From CAYVQA01 sp045119035 (GTDB lineage Bacteria > Bacillota_I > Bacilli_A > ML615J-28 > CAG-313), in the NCBI GenBank assembly GCA_045119035.1, contig JBGVCU010000057.1, positions 102,229 through 166,228 of the forward strand: DNA of 64,000 nucleotides, in the 5' to 3' direction. Numbering within the stretch: the stretch's first letter is position 1; each line of letters opens with the position of its first letter. Position numbers and translations under genes: made by a program. This document shows, piece by piece, positions 48,905-59,022 of the stretch. The notes below the pieces were generated by a model. It did not search any database. It worked only from the letters and a program-made list of their open reading frames with translations, and was not told where the DNA came from.

Positions 48905-51748
48905 ATGAATCAAACATATATAACAATTAAAGGAGCAAAAGAGAATAATCTAAAAAATGTTAATTTGACTATTCCTAAAAATAAACTTGTCGTAATGACG
49001 GGTGTATCAGGAAGTGGAAAAACTTCGCTTGCATTTGATACGATTTATGCAGAAGGTCAAAGAAGATATGTTGAAAGCTTATCAGCATATGCTAGACAGT
49101 TTTTAGGTAATGTTGATAAACCAAATGTCGATTCAATTGAAGGATTATCTCCTGCAATTTCAATTGACCAAAAATCAACAAATAAAAACCCACGTTCAAC
49201 AGTTGGTACTGTTACAGAAATATATGATTATTTACGTTTGCTATATGCTAGAATTGGTAAACCAATTTGTCCAACTCATAATATACCGATTGTTGCTCAA
49301 ACATATCAACAAATGGTTGATACATTATATACTTACAACGAAGAAGCTAAAATTGTTATATATGCCCCTATTGCTGAAAATAGAAAAGGTACTTTTGAAA
49401 AAACATTTGAATTATTAAGAAAAGATGGATATTCAAAAGTATTAATAAATAATGAAATGTATGAGCTTGATGAAGAAATTAAGCTTGAAAAAAACGATAA
49501 ACATACAATATATGTTGTTATTGATAGAATAAAACTAAGACCAGAACAACGTTCAAGAATATATGATTCAATTGAAACAGCAGCAAAACTTGGTGAAGGA
49601 AAAATATATGTTGATGTTGATGATGAAAGATTAATGTTCTCTGAACATTTTAGTTGTCCACATTGTGGATTTACTGTTCCAAATTTAGAACCTACATTGT
49701 TTTCATTTAACTCCCCAATTGGTGCTTGTAGTTGTTGTAGTGGATTAGGATTTATTAATTCAATTGATGTTGATTTACTTATTACAGATGAAAATCTATC
49801 AATTGAACAAGGTGCAATCAGATATCTAAAAAATATTGTAAACACTACTAATTTAGAATGGCAAACTTATAATATTTTATTTAAACATTACAATATCGAT
49901 ATAACAATACCTTATAAAGAATTAACTCCCCTTCAAAAAGAAGTAATATTATATGGTTCTAAAGAACCAATCAATTATACACTTCGCTCAGATGGTGGAA
50001 TAATTATGAACAAACATAAATATATTGAAGGACTTGCTGATCTTATTTTAAGAAGATTTAATGAAACAAGTTCAAATATGCAAAAAGAATATTATGGTTC
50101 ATATATGCGTGAAGTTAAATGTAGTTGTTGTAATGGAAAAAGATTAAATAACATGGCTTTATCAGTACATGTTGGTAATAAAGACATATATGAATTTACA
50201 GAATTATCTGTTGCAAAAGCACTTGAATATGTAAATTCATTAGAACTTAATAAAGTTGACCAAAAGATATCTGAATTAATTTTAAAAGAAATTAAATCAA
50301 GACTAAACTTCTTAAAAGATGTTGGACTTGACTATTTAACACTATCTCGCCAAGCTGGTACCTTATCAGGTGGTGAAGCTCAACGTATTAGACTTGCTAC
50401 ACAAATTGGTTCAAATTTAACTGGAGTTTTATATGTTCTAGATGAACCTTCAATTGGTCTTCATCAAAGGGATAATCATAAACTTATTGAATCATTAAAA
50501 TCAATGCGTGATTTAGGAAATACATTAATAGTTGTTGAACACGATGAAGAAATTATGGAAGAATGTGACTACATCGTTGATATTGGTCCAAATGCTGGAG
50601 TGCATGGTGGAGAAGTTGTAGGATATGGGCATCCAAAAGACTTTGTTAAAAACTTTGATACTTTAACTGCTCTTTATTTATCTGGTAGAAAACAAATTAA
50701 AGTACCACTTAGTAGAAGAACTGTAGATAAAGGAACAATAAAAGTTATTGGATGTAAAGAACATAATTTAAAAAATATTGATGTAGATTTTCCACTTAAT
50801 AAATTCATTGTTGTAACAGGTGTATCTGGAAGTGGTAAAAGTACTTTAGTTAATAGTATTTTACTTAATGCTTTATCAAAAAAATTAAATAGAGGAAAAG
50901 TAGAAGTTGGTTTACATGATGAAATAATTGGACTAGAAAATGTTGATAAAGTTATTAATATTGACCAAAGTCCAATTGGAAGAACTCCAAGAAGTAATCC
51001 AGCAACATATACTGGTGTATTTGATGGAATTAGAGATTTATTTGCATCAACAATTGAAGCTAAAAAACGTGGATATGAAAAAGGAAGATTTTCATTTAAC
51101 GTTAAAGGTGGACGTTGTGAAACATGTCAAGGTGATGGTGTAATTAGAATTGCAATGCATTTTCTACCCGATGTATATGTTCCTTGTGATGAATGTAAAG
51201 GAACACGTTATAATAACGAAACATTAGAGGTTAAATATAAAGGAAAAACAATTTCAGATGTTTTAGATATGACAATTGAAGAAAGTGTAAGTTTCTTTGA
51301 AAATATTCCTTCAATTTATAATAGATTAAAAACATTAAATGACGTTGGATTAGGTTACATTAAACTTGGACAATCTGCAACGACATTATCTGGTGGAGAA
51401 GCTCAAAGAGTTAAGCTTGCTAGTGAATTATATAAAAAAATAACAAGCAAAACAGTCTTTATTTTAGATGAACCTACAACAGGTTTACATACAGCAGATA
51501 TTGCTAAATTAATTGAAATTTTAAATAAAATGGTTGATAACGGTGCAACAGTTATTGTTATTGAACATAATTTAGATGTAATAAAAATGGCTGATTATAT
51601 TATAGATTTAGGTCCAGAAGGTGGGGATAACGGTGGAACTGTTGTTGCAACAGGAACACCAGAAGAAGTAGCAAATCATCCTACATCATATACTGGATAT
51701 TACCTAAAAAAAATATTAAATCGTCATAAAGGAGAAGAAACATGTTAA
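48905..51748 (+). CDS. uvrA: Excinuclease ABC subunit A
   Basis: 947 residues. DNA-damage recognition ATPase of nucleotide excision repair. It has two ABC modules, each with a Walker A (GVSGSGKTSLAF near residue 33; GVSGSGKSTLVN near residue 640) and a signature (LSGGEAQRIRLA; LSGGEAQRVKLA). Two zinc modules with C-x-x-C pairs are present. The length is normal. It ends 7 bases inside lgt, so the two genes are coupled. The uvrB gene is not in this window. Confidence 0.97.
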   Translation: MNQTYITIKGAKENNLKNVNLTIPKNKLVVMTGVSGSGKTSLAFDTIYAEGQRRYVESLSAYARQFLGNVDKPNVDSIEGLSPAISIDQKSTNKNPRSTVGTVTEIYDYLRLLYARIGKPICPTHNIPIVAQTYQQMVDTLYTYNEEAKIVIYAPIAENRKGTFEKTFELLRKDGYSKVLINNEMYELDEEIKLEKNDKHTIYVVIDRIKLRPEQRSRIYDSIETAAKLGEGKIYVDVDDERLMFSEHFSCPHCGFTVPNLEPTLFSFNSPIGACSCCSGLGFINSIDVDLLITDENLSIEQGAIRYLKNIVNTTNLEWQTYNILFKHYNIDITIPYKELTPLQKEVILYGSKEPINYTLRSDGGIIMNKHKYIEGLADLILRRFNETSSNMQKEYYGSYMREVKCSCCNGKRLNNMALSVHVGNKDIYEFTELSVAKALEYVNSLELNKVDQKISELILKEIKSRLNFLKDVGLDYLTLSRQAGTLSGGEAQRIRLATQIGSNLTGVLYVLDEPSIGLHQRDNHKLIESLKSMRDLGNTLIVVEHDEEIMEECDYIVDIGPNAGVHGGEVVGYGHPKDFVKNFDTLTALYLSGRKQIKVPLSRRTVDKGTIKVIGCKEHNLKNIDVDFPLNKFIVVTGVSGSGKSTLVNSILLNALSKKLNRGKVEVGLHDEIIGLENVDKVINIDQSPIGRTPRSNPATYTGVFDGIRDLFASTIEAKKRGYEKGRFSFNVKGGRCETCQGDGVIRIAMHFLPDVYVPCDECKGTRYNNETLEVKYKGKTISDVLDMTIEESVSFFENIPSIYNRLKTLNDVGLGYIKLGQSATTLSGGEAQRVKLASELYKKITSKTVFILDEPTTGLHTADIAKLIEILNKMVDNGATVIVIEHNLDVIKMADYIIDLGPEGGDNGGTVVATGTPEEVANHPTSYTGYYLKKILNRHKGEETC

Positions 51749-52779
51749 ATTTTTTGACAAACTTAAGACCTACTCCATATCCAAATAGTTTTTCAATTTT
51801 TGGACTTGAAATAGCATTTTATGCAGTAATAATTTTATCAGGTGCCTTAATTTGCGCAACAATTGGTTATTTACTTTTTGCAAAAAAACTAGGACTTACA
51901 ACTGATGATGTAACAACTGGTGTTGCAGTTGGATTACTTTGTGGTATTGTTGGAGCAAGACTTTATTATGTATTATTTAACCATGAAGGATTAACTTCTT
52001 TTATTGATATAATTAATCCTCGTAATGGTGGACTTGCTATACATGGAGGTATTATAGCAACAGCGATTTTCTTACCTGTATTTTGTAAAGTTAAGAAGTT
52101 AAATTTAATTTATTTAATGGAAATAGTTGTACCTATCTTTTTAACTTGTCAAGTGATCGGTCGCTGGGGAAATTTCATGAACCAAGAAGCTTTTGGTCCT
52201 ATGATTGATACAATTGGTGGTTTAACTTTAGAAAATATTCAAGCAAATTCAATTGCTGGAACAGGTAGTTATTATAATCCTTATATTATGAGTGATGCTG
52301 TTTTACAAGTTCAAAGAGAAACACTTAATGGATGGTTAATACCTAACTTTATTGTTGATCAAATGTATATTGAAAATGGTTGGATTTTACTTGAAGGACA
52401 AGAAATTTATATTAGTGGATATTATCATCCGACATTCTTATATGAATCACTTATGAATTTATTAATTGTTATATTTATGTATGTTGGAAGAAAATATATT
52501 AAAAAATATTATGTTGGTGATTCATTAGGTGTATATTTAATTGGATACGGAATTGTTAGATTTATTATTGAATCACTTCGTACAGACCCTCTTACAATCG
52601 GAAATACAGGAATTAAAATTGCATCAGTTATTTCTTGTTTATTTATTGTATTAGGTATCCTTTTATTAGTTTTACGTAGAGTTTTCAAATTCCAATTAAA
52701 ATCATGTCATGAACTATTCTATACAGAAGGTCAAACAATGATCATTGGTGAAAAAGATAAAAATGAAACAAATGAATAA
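51742..52779 (+). CDS. lgt: Prolipoprotein diacylglyceryl transferase
   Basis: 345 residues. Membrane enzyme that attaches diacylglycerol to the lipobox cysteine of prolipoproteins, the first step for the many lipoproteins in this window. It has about seven membrane helices, an essential-His region (LAIHGGIIA) and the Lgt signature GRWGNFMNQEAFG. It is longer than the usual 260-290 residues because of an insert of about 60 residues after the signature (IDTIGGLTLENIQANS...) and a polar C-terminal tail. The family assignment is certain. Confidence 0.95.
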   Translation: MLNFLTNLRPTPYPNSFSIFGLEIAFYAVIILSGALICATIGYLLFAKKLGLTTDDVTTGVAVGLLCGIVGARLYYVLFNHEGLTSFIDIINPRNGGLAIHGGIIATAIFLPVFCKVKKLNLIYLMEIVVPIFLTCQVIGRWGNFMNQEAFGPMIDTIGGLTLENIQANSIAGTGSYYNPYIMSDAVLQVQRETLNGWLIPNFIVDQMYIENGWILLEGQEIYISGYYHPTFLYESLMNLLIVIFMYVGRKYIKKYYVGDSLGVYLIGYGIVRFIIESLRTDPLTIGNTGIKIASVISCLFIVLGILLLVLRRVFKFQLKSCHELFYTEGQTMIIGEKDKNETNE

Positions 52780-53413
52780 AGTTATTATATTCGATTGTGA
52801 TGGAACTGTTATTAATACATATCCATTAATAATGGAAGCTTTTAAAAAAACATTTAAAGAATTGCTTCCAAATAAAGTACTTACTCAAGATGAATTAAAT
52901 TCATTTTTTGGACCTTCTTTAAGAAATACTTTTTCTAGATATTTTAAAGAAGAGTCTTTAAATAATGTAATTGAAATCTATAGGAATTATTCAAAAGAAC
53001 TAATGCCTATAATGTTACATGCTTTTGATAATATAATTAATTTATTAGAAGCTTTAAAAAATAAAGGTTATCATCTAGCAATTTTATCAAATAAAGCATA
53101 TGATATGTTACTATACGGATTAGAACTTGCTAATATGGCTAATTATTTTGAAATTATTATCGGATATGAACAAATGAGTATCCCCAAACCAAATCCTTCG
53201 GGACTTAAAGTTATAAAAGAATATTTTGGAAAAGATTTAAAATATTATTTTGTGGGTGATACTTTAATTGATATTGAAACAGCAAAAAATGAAAAAGATG
53301 TTACATCAATTGGTGTAACTTGGTGTATAACAAAAAAAGAAGATTTTGTTAAATATAATACAGACTTTGTTGTTGATAATCCTTTAGAAATTTTATCTAT
53401 AGTGGAGGATTAA
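52763..53413 (+). CDS. HAD-family phosphatase (PpaX/phosphoglycolate phosphatase type)
   Basis: About 216 residues. It has HAD motif I (FDCDGTV), motif II (LSNKAYD), motif III Lys (PKPNPSG) and motif IV (FVGDTLIDIETA), with a helical cap between motifs I and II. Relatives split pyrophosphate or phosphoglycolate, and PpaX sits near lgt in many Bacilli, which favours pyrophosphatase. The start is not certain: ATG 52763 or ATG 52772; longer starts overlap lgt more. The overlap with lgt shows coupling. Confidence 0.85.
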   Translation: MKQMNKVIIFDCDGTVINTYPLIMEAFKKTFKELLPNKVLTQDELNSFFGPSLRNTFSRYFKEESLNNVIEIYRNYSKELMPIMLHAFDNIINLLEALKNKGYHLAILSNKAYDMLLYGLELANMANYFEIIIGYEQMSIPKPNPSGLKVIKEYFGKDLKYYFVGDTLIDIETAKNEKDVTSIGVTWCITKKEDFVKYNTDFVVDNPLEILSIVED

Positions 53414-53416
53414 TAT

Positions 53417-54301
53417 ATGTATGATACAATAATAATTGGTGCAGGACCAGCTGGGTTATGTGCTAGTATTTATTTAAAAAGAGCTAATAAAAAAGTTTTA
53501 ATAATTGAAAAAGAAGCTCCTGGTGGACAATTAATTAAAACGCATTTAATCGAAAATTATCCAGGATTTTCTTCAATTGATGGAGCAGAACTTGCGTATA
53601 AAATGTATGAACATTCAATGTCTTTAGATGTAGAATTTGCATATGAAGAAGTTGTTGGTGTTAGTAAAAATGAACATTTTATTGTAAAAACAAATATGAA
53701 TGAATATGCTTCAAAAACTGTAATTTATGCAACAGGTAATAAAGCAAGAAGTTTAAATATACCTGGAGAAAGCAAATTTAAAGCTCGAGGAATAAGCTAT
53801 TGTGCTACTTGTGATGGTAGCTTATATAAGAATTTAGAAACAAGTGTAATAGGTTCATCAAATCAAGCAATTGAAGAAGCTATTTATTTATCTGATATTT
53901 GCAGTAAAGTAAATATTTTATCAAGTGAAAAAATAAGTGCTGATTTATCAAAATATACAAATATCAAAGTATATAATGAAGTAAAAGTATTGGAATTTTT
54001 AGGTAATAAAACTTTAGAACAAATTAAAATATTAGATAAAGATAATAATGAATTATTAATTAATTCTGCATGTTGTTTCTTATATTTAGGAATTATGCCA
54101 TCAATCACTGAAGTTAATTCTTTAAACGTTTTAGATACTGAAGGATATTTGGTAGTTGATGATACTTTTGAAACGCCTGTAAAAGGAATGTTTGCTGCAG
54201 GAGATTGTGTGAAAAAATCATTAAAACAAATTGTGACTGCAGTTTCAGATGGAGCTATTGCTGCAACATCTGCTATTAAATATTTGCAGAAAATAAAGTA
54301 G
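53417..54301 (+). CDS. Thioredoxin reductase-like flavoprotein with degenerate NADPH site
   Basis: 294 residues. The FAD site is normal (IIIGAGPAGLCASIYL; C-terminal GMFAAGDC) and the redox pair is present (CATC, Cys129/Cys132). The NADPH-binding GxGxxA motif reads IGSSNQAIEE (residues 145-154), and the usual HRR-x-x-x-R that grips the NADPH phosphate is missing (here ILSSEKISAD). This resembles ferredoxin-dependent (FFTR) or other NADPH-independent TrxR relatives. It is placed just before whiA, as trxB is in many Firmicutes, so it may still be the main thioredoxin reductase with a different electron donor. Confidence 0.85.
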   Translation: MYDTIIIGAGPAGLCASIYLKRANKKVLIIEKEAPGGQLIKTHLIENYPGFSSIDGAELAYKMYEHSMSLDVEFAYEEVVGVSKNEHFIVKTNMNEYASKTVIYATGNKARSLNIPGESKFKARGISYCATCDGSLYKNLETSVIGSSNQAIEEAIYLSDICSKVNILSSEKISADLSKYTNIKVYNEVKVLEFLGNKTLEQIKILDKDNNELLINSACCFLYLGIMPSITEVNSLNVLDTEGYLVVDDTFETPVKGMFAAGDCVKKSLKQIVTAVSDGAIAATSAIKYLQKIK

Positions 54302-54307
54302 GTAAAT

Positions 54308-55285
54308 ATGTCGTTTGGTAGTGAAGTAAAAAAAGAACTAATAAATTTAGAATTAGAATCAGCACTAGATGAACATGTGCTTGTTATGGCACTTTTACAT
54401 AATTCCTCAGAACTTGCTGCAACACATATTGGTAATAAATTTACTTGGAAACTAACTATTAAAAGTACTATTCTAAGTGTTATTACTTTTATCGCCAAAT
54501 ATCTAAAACTACACTATTCTTGTAGTGATCAACTTAAAACAAAAGAAAAAAATAGTTTAAATAATTTTAGATATTATTATTTAGAATTAACTGATATTGA
54601 TAAGGTAATTGAAGATTTTAATTTACTTAATTTAAAACTTGAAAATATTACAATTGATTCATTAAAACTTGAAACATTAGAACTACAAAATCTTTACCTT
54701 CGAGGATTATTTTTATCACATGGATCAATAAGTGACCCAAGAATTTCAACTTATCATTTTGAAATTGCAACATCAAACGAAGAAATTGCAAATTTAGCTG
54801 TAGATATTTTAAATAATAATGGAATTAATGCTTCTATTACAGAAAAAATTCATAAAAGAGCAGATAGTACATATATTGTATATATAAAGAAATCTGAAGA
54901 TATTTCAAGTGCACTTGTTGCAATTGGTGCAAATCAAGGAATGTTTGTTTTTGAAGATCAAAGAATTTATCGTGATTTTAATAATATGGCTAATCGCGTT
55001 ACAAATTGTGACATAGCTAATGAAAGAAAATGTATTGAAACAGCGAAAAAACAACTTGCTGCAATAAAATTTATTAGAGATAATAATATGTTTCATGAAA
55101 TGTCTATTAGACTTCAGTCTATTGCAATATTAAGAGAGACTTATCCTGAAAGTTCAAATGAAGAATTAAGTGAATTTTCTTCTAATGTCTTTGGAAAAGA
55201 ACTATCAAAGTCAGGAATTAGTCATTGTTTTAAATCACTTATGGATTTTTATAATCAATTAAAAAAAGACTTAAATATTAAGTAA
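54308..55285 (+). CDS. whiA: DNA-binding protein WhiA
   Basis: 325 residues. N-terminal degenerate LAGLIDADG homing-endonuclease-type fold (FLSHGSISDPRISTYHFEI) and a C-terminal helix-turn-helix (IAILRETYPESSNEELSEF, LSKSGISHCFKSL). In Gram-positive bacteria WhiA affects cell division and chromosome segregation, and in actinomycetes sporulation. Its place next to trxB matches the usual Firmicute neighbourhood, although rapZ and yvcK are not here. Confidence 0.92.
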   Translation: MSFGSEVKKELINLELESALDEHVLVMALLHNSSELAATHIGNKFTWKLTIKSTILSVITFIAKYLKLHYSCSDQLKTKEKNSLNNFRYYYLELTDIDKVIEDFNLLNLKLENITIDSLKLETLELQNLYLRGLFLSHGSISDPRISTYHFEIATSNEEIANLAVDILNNNGINASITEKIHKRADSTYIVYIKKSEDISSALVAIGANQGMFVFEDQRIYRDFNNMANRVTNCDIANERKCIETAKKQLAAIKFIRDNNMFHEMSIRLQSIAILRETYPESSNEELSEFSSNVFGKELSKSGISHCFKSLMDFYNQLKKDLNIK

Positions 55286-55298
55286 ATATTAATATGAT

Positions 55299-55327
55299 TT
55301 GACAAAAATTTAATTTTGCATTATAAT
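55299..55327 (+). promoter_or_regulatory. Promoter of the 55365 lipoprotein gene
   Basis: Consensus TTGACA (55299-55304), a 17-base spacer and TATAAT (55322-55327), the best promoter match in the window. Confidence 0.85.
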
Positions 55328-55364
55328 ATATAAGAAAAAATGTAGTAAAAAGGAGAAAAAATAA

Positions 55365-57899
55365 ATGAAAAAATTTACATATTTCTTATTTTTTGTATTC
55401 TGTAGTTTTCTACTTGTAGGTTGTGAAAAACACCAATATACTGTTGAAGTAATTGCACCTACATGTACAGAAGAAGGATATACAGTTTATGAATGTGAAT
55501 GTGGGAAAGGTTCATACATTGATCACTATGTTCCTGCATTAGGTCATACTGCTGAAGAATTTGTTGTAACTAAAGAACCAACAGTTTTTGAAACAGGGAT
55601 TAAACAAGCTACTTGTACTGTTTGTAATACAATTTTTGAAGCTGAAGTTCCTGCTTTAAAAGAAAGTTATGATATTTCTGTAGGAGAAGAAACTTTTGAA
55701 GATTTCTCTTTAGCTTTACAAAAAGCATTAGAAACTAATCAAACATTATTCTTACACCGTGGTTCTTATACATTACCTAGCTTATCAAATAAAACATTAA
55801 CTGTTGAAGGAACAAAAGAAGCTACTTTAAATGTAGCTGGAAGCAGTGCAAACGGATCAGTTATTACTTTAAAAGGATTAACTGTTGCTGCTAACCAAAA
55901 TGAAGGTTCATGGTATGTTTATAACTTCTTAGATGCACAAAGCGTTTCTTATGAAGATTGTGTTATTACTGGAAACTTAACTACTTATGCTAATAAAACT
56001 TCATTTGTTAACTGTACATTTAAAAATACTCAAGAAGATATGTATAACGTATATTGCTATAGTGGTTCAGAAGTTACTTTCGAAGGTTGTGATTTTGACA
56101 ACTACTGGGGTAAAGCAATTAAACTTTATGATGAAGGAAATACTACTAGAGTATTAACTGTTAAAGATTGTACATTTACTGCTGAAGTTGTAGATAAAGC
56201 TGCAATTGAAATTGATGGTACATTCTCAAAAGGATATACTGTAAATATTGAAAACGTAACTGTTGATGAAGTATTCGGAAAAGTATGGAATGCTGATGCT
56301 GGTGAAGATAAAAACATGATTATTTATGTTGATGGTGTTATTACATGTTCTTCACAAAATCAATTAGTACATGCAATGAAATATGTTGGTAGCGAAGAAA
56401 CTGTTATTAACTTATTAGCTGGTACATATACAGTTCCAGGTGCTGCAAGTGGTAAATCTATTGCATTTATTGGAACAGAAGGTACTGTTGTTGAATGTAA
56501 ATCAGCTGTTGGATTAAATGGTGGAAGTTTAAGATTTGAAAATCTTACTTTAGAAGGAACAACTAAAAACTATGTTGGATACCAACATTCAAATGTTGTT
56601 ATTTTCAATAATTGTGTTATTAATGCTGGTACATTCTTATACGCAAACGTTGTTGAATTTAATGATTGTGAATTTAACTTAACTACTCAATATATTTGGA
56701 CATATGGTGCTGTAGAAACTTCATTTAATAACTGTGTATTTAACACAGAAGGTAAAGCTATTTTAATTTACAATGAAGGTTCATCTAAAGATCATGTTGT
56801 AAATGTTTATGGATGTGAATTTAATGCATCAAAAGAAGCATTCACAGCTGCAGGTGATCATTGTGCTGCAATTGAAATTGATAGTTCATTAATCAGTGGA
56901 AAAGTTACTTTAAACTTTGGAGATGTTACAGCTGATGATAATTTCGCTGGAATTTATAGAATTAAAAAACAAAAGAATTCAAATGCTATCATTAATTTAG
57001 AAATCATGAACGCTTATGATTTAAGATCATTTGCTAAAGCTGTTAATGGTGGAGATAAATTTACAGGTAGAACTGTTAAATTAGGTGCTAACATTGATTT
57101 AAATAATGAAGAATGGACTCCAATCGGAAATAGTACAACTGCTTTTGAAGGTACATTTGATGGATGCAACTATACAATTTCTAATTTAAAAGCTACTTCA
57201 AATCCATCTGGAAGCAATATTGGATTATTTGGTTTCACACAAAATGGATCTATTAAAAATCTTGTAGTTGAAAATGCTGAAATTAAAGGACGTTTAAATG
57301 TTGGTGTTGTTGCTGGTACTCCATATACTTCTAAATATGAAAATATTACAGTTAAAGGTAATGTTAAAGTTGATGGTATGTCTTATGTTGGTGGTGTAGG
57401 TGGTAAAAACGCTTATGCTGATTGGACAAATATTACTGTTGATGTTAATACAGGAAGTTATGTAAGAGCAAACTCTGTTGAAAATGGTACAGCTTATCGT
57501 ACATATGTTGGTGGTGTTGTTGGATTTATGGGAGAAGGATCTCACACTTTCAGTAATATTACTTCAAACATTAATGTTCATGGAAGTACACTTGACGTTG
57601 GTGGTATTGTTGGTATTGCTCATTATGGAAATAACTTCAAAAATATCACTTGTAGTGGTAACGTTACAATCGAAAATGCTCCTGCAGAAGGATATGCAGT
57701 TTATATTGGTGGTATTGCTGGAACATGGTATAACCAAGCTGGTACTAAAGTTACTTTAACTAACTGTACATTTACTGGTACATTAGCAGCTTACATTGAT
57801 GGTGTTAAATTTACAAACTTTGTAAATAACGGATTAGTTGGTGAAAAATATTCTAATAACTCTAATGGAGAATTAGTTATTCAAACTATCAATGAATAA
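55365..57899 (+). CDS. Beta-helix and GLUG-repeat surface lipoprotein
   Basis: 844 residues. The lipobox is LVGC (Cys20), followed by a Cys/His module (PTCTEEGYTVYECECG; ATCTVCNTIF). Two right-handed beta-helix-like regions (about 100-320 and 325-545) have short strand repeats such as FNNCVFN and VNVYGCEF. The C-terminal part has GLUG-like motifs (GLFGFTQNGSIKNL, VGGVGG, GGIVG), which occur in adhesins and IgA-protease-like proteins. AAAAGGAGA precedes the ATG. It is probably a surface adhesin or polysaccharide-binding protein. It stands alone between a promoter and a terminator. Confidence 0.8.
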   Translation: MKKFTYFLFFVFCSFLLVGCEKHQYTVEVIAPTCTEEGYTVYECECGKGSYIDHYVPALGHTAEEFVVTKEPTVFETGIKQATCTVCNTIFEAEVPALKESYDISVGEETFEDFSLALQKALETNQTLFLHRGSYTLPSLSNKTLTVEGTKEATLNVAGSSANGSVITLKGLTVAANQNEGSWYVYNFLDAQSVSYEDCVITGNLTTYANKTSFVNCTFKNTQEDMYNVYCYSGSEVTFEGCDFDNYWGKAIKLYDEGNTTRVLTVKDCTFTAEVVDKAAIEIDGTFSKGYTVNIENVTVDEVFGKVWNADAGEDKNMIIYVDGVITCSSQNQLVHAMKYVGSEETVINLLAGTYTVPGAASGKSIAFIGTEGTVVECKSAVGLNGGSLRFENLTLEGTTKNYVGYQHSNVVIFNNCVINAGTFLYANVVEFNDCEFNLTTQYIWTYGAVETSFNNCVFNTEGKAILIYNEGSSKDHVVNVYGCEFNASKEAFTAAGDHCAAIEIDSSLISGKVTLNFGDVTADDNFAGIYRIKKQKNSNAIINLEIMNAYDLRSFAKAVNGGDKFTGRTVKLGANIDLNNEEWTPIGNSTTAFEGTFDGCNYTISNLKATSNPSGSNIGLFGFTQNGSIKNLVVENAEIKGRLNVGVVAGTPYTSKYENITVKGNVKVDGMSYVGGVGGKNAYADWTNITVDVNTGSYVRANSVENGTAYRTYVGGVVGFMGEGSHTFSNITSNINVHGSTLDVGGIVGIAHYGNNFKNITCSGNVTIENAPAEGYAVYIGGIAGTWYNQAGTKVTLTNCTFTGTLAAYIDGVKFTNFVNNGLVGEKYSNNSNGELVIQTINE

Positions 57900-57907
57900 T
57901 AACATAA

Positions 57908-57936
57908 AAGGAAGGTTATAAACCTTCCTTTTTATT
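57908..57936. terminator. Terminator between convergent genes
   Basis: The stem AAGGAAGGTT/AACCTTCCTT is followed by TTTATTTTT on the + strand. It lies between the beta-helix lipoprotein and the convergent minus-strand lipoprotein and may serve both. Confidence 0.85.
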
Positions 57937-58882
57937 TTTGACTTTCCTCAACTAACGATTGTCCGATTTTTATTAATTCGAAAACATCAATAGTATTTGA
58001 AGCTAATTTATATTCAATTCCATTATTATAAAACACTATATTGTTATTTGAAACAATACAAAATGATTCGGAAAAACAATATAAAGAACCATCATAACTA
58101 GCGTTAATAATTGAATTTTCATGTACATATTGTTCAACAATCGTATAATTATTTGTTCCACCAAATGTCATAATTGCATATGTATCTAAACTTAATTTTC
58201 TAATTACTTCACTAACTTTATATGTGCCTTCAATTTTATATGTTGGATAAGTAATATATCTTTCTAAAGAAAAATCATATTCTGATTCATCTAAGTATGT
58301 TAGTGTTTCTTCAATATTAAAAATTGAATTATCAATTTTTATATTTTTTTCAAATTTGGTAATAATAAATTTTGATATTAATTTATTGTCACTATCTGTT
58401 AATGTAACTTCTTTTAAGTTATTATCTTTATCAATTACTAAAGTTAATGTTTCAGTATGATTTTCATTAAATAAATGAACTTGTGTTTTAATAATTGTAT
58501 TATCATCACTATTTTCTATTGTAACTAAGTCTGTTGTTAATTCTTTTGCTAATGATTCTAATATATATGGATAAGTAGAATTATTTGGCCATGTACTATT
58601 GATTTTAAATGTTTTTTTAATATTAGGAATAATTATATTAACATCATTATTATTTTTAATTAAAATTTGATTATGATTAGTTTCTGGATTTGTAAGTTCA
58701 ACATAATAATTGGGTTTATTATAATTAACTAATACTTTACTAATCTTTTCTCCTGATGGGAAATAATTTATTAAATTTCCTTCGATTGTATAACTATTTA
58801 AATTACTTATTGATTTAATGAAACTTTCATTGGTTACTTTAGATTTACAACTAAATAATAAAAAACATGTTAATAATAACAC
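57932..58882 (-). CDS. LolA/RseB-like lipoprotein of unknown function
   Basis: 316 residues or slightly more. The lipobox LFSC is clear. The mature part is built of regular beta-strands (SYTIEGNLINYFPSGEKISK...YNKPNYYVELTN) like LolA/LppX/RseB-type folds that hold lipids or sense envelope state. The last ordinary start, GTG 58882, is poor: AGGAG directly touches it and the signal peptide would lack its basic start. The same frame continues upstream to an ATT/ATA region (58907-58912) that would add IIYKKISLLG, behind an AGAAAGAAG ribosome site, so a rare start codon is likely. Confidence 0.7.
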   Translation of the reverse strand: MLLLTCFLLFSCKSKVTNESFIKSISNLNSYTIEGNLINYFPSGEKISKVLVNYNKPNYYVELTNPETNHNQILIKNNNDVNIIIPNIKKTFKINSTWPNNSTYPYILESLAKELTTDLVTIENSDDNTIIKTQVHLFNENHTETLTLVIDKDNNLKEVTLTDSDNKLISKFIITKFEKNIKIDNSIFNIEETLTYLDESEYDFSLERYITYPTYKIEGTYKVSEVIRKLSLDTYAIMTFGGTNNYTIVEQYVHENSIINASYDGSLYCFSESFCIVSNNNIVFYNNGIEYKLASNTIDVFELIKIGQSLVEESQK

Positions 58883-59022
58883 TCCTAATAAACTTATTTT
58901 TTTATATATAATATCAACTTCTTTCTATATTTATATATATGATTTTTTAAATAATTTTATTATTAAAATGTATAAATTTATTATATAGTGGAAAAATAAT
59001 AAAAAATTAAAATGGAGGATAT

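Noticed and set aside
53884..54498. 204-codon minus-strand ORF across trxB and whiA
   Set aside because: It lies opposite two well-supported genes and has no ribosome site or recognisable domain.
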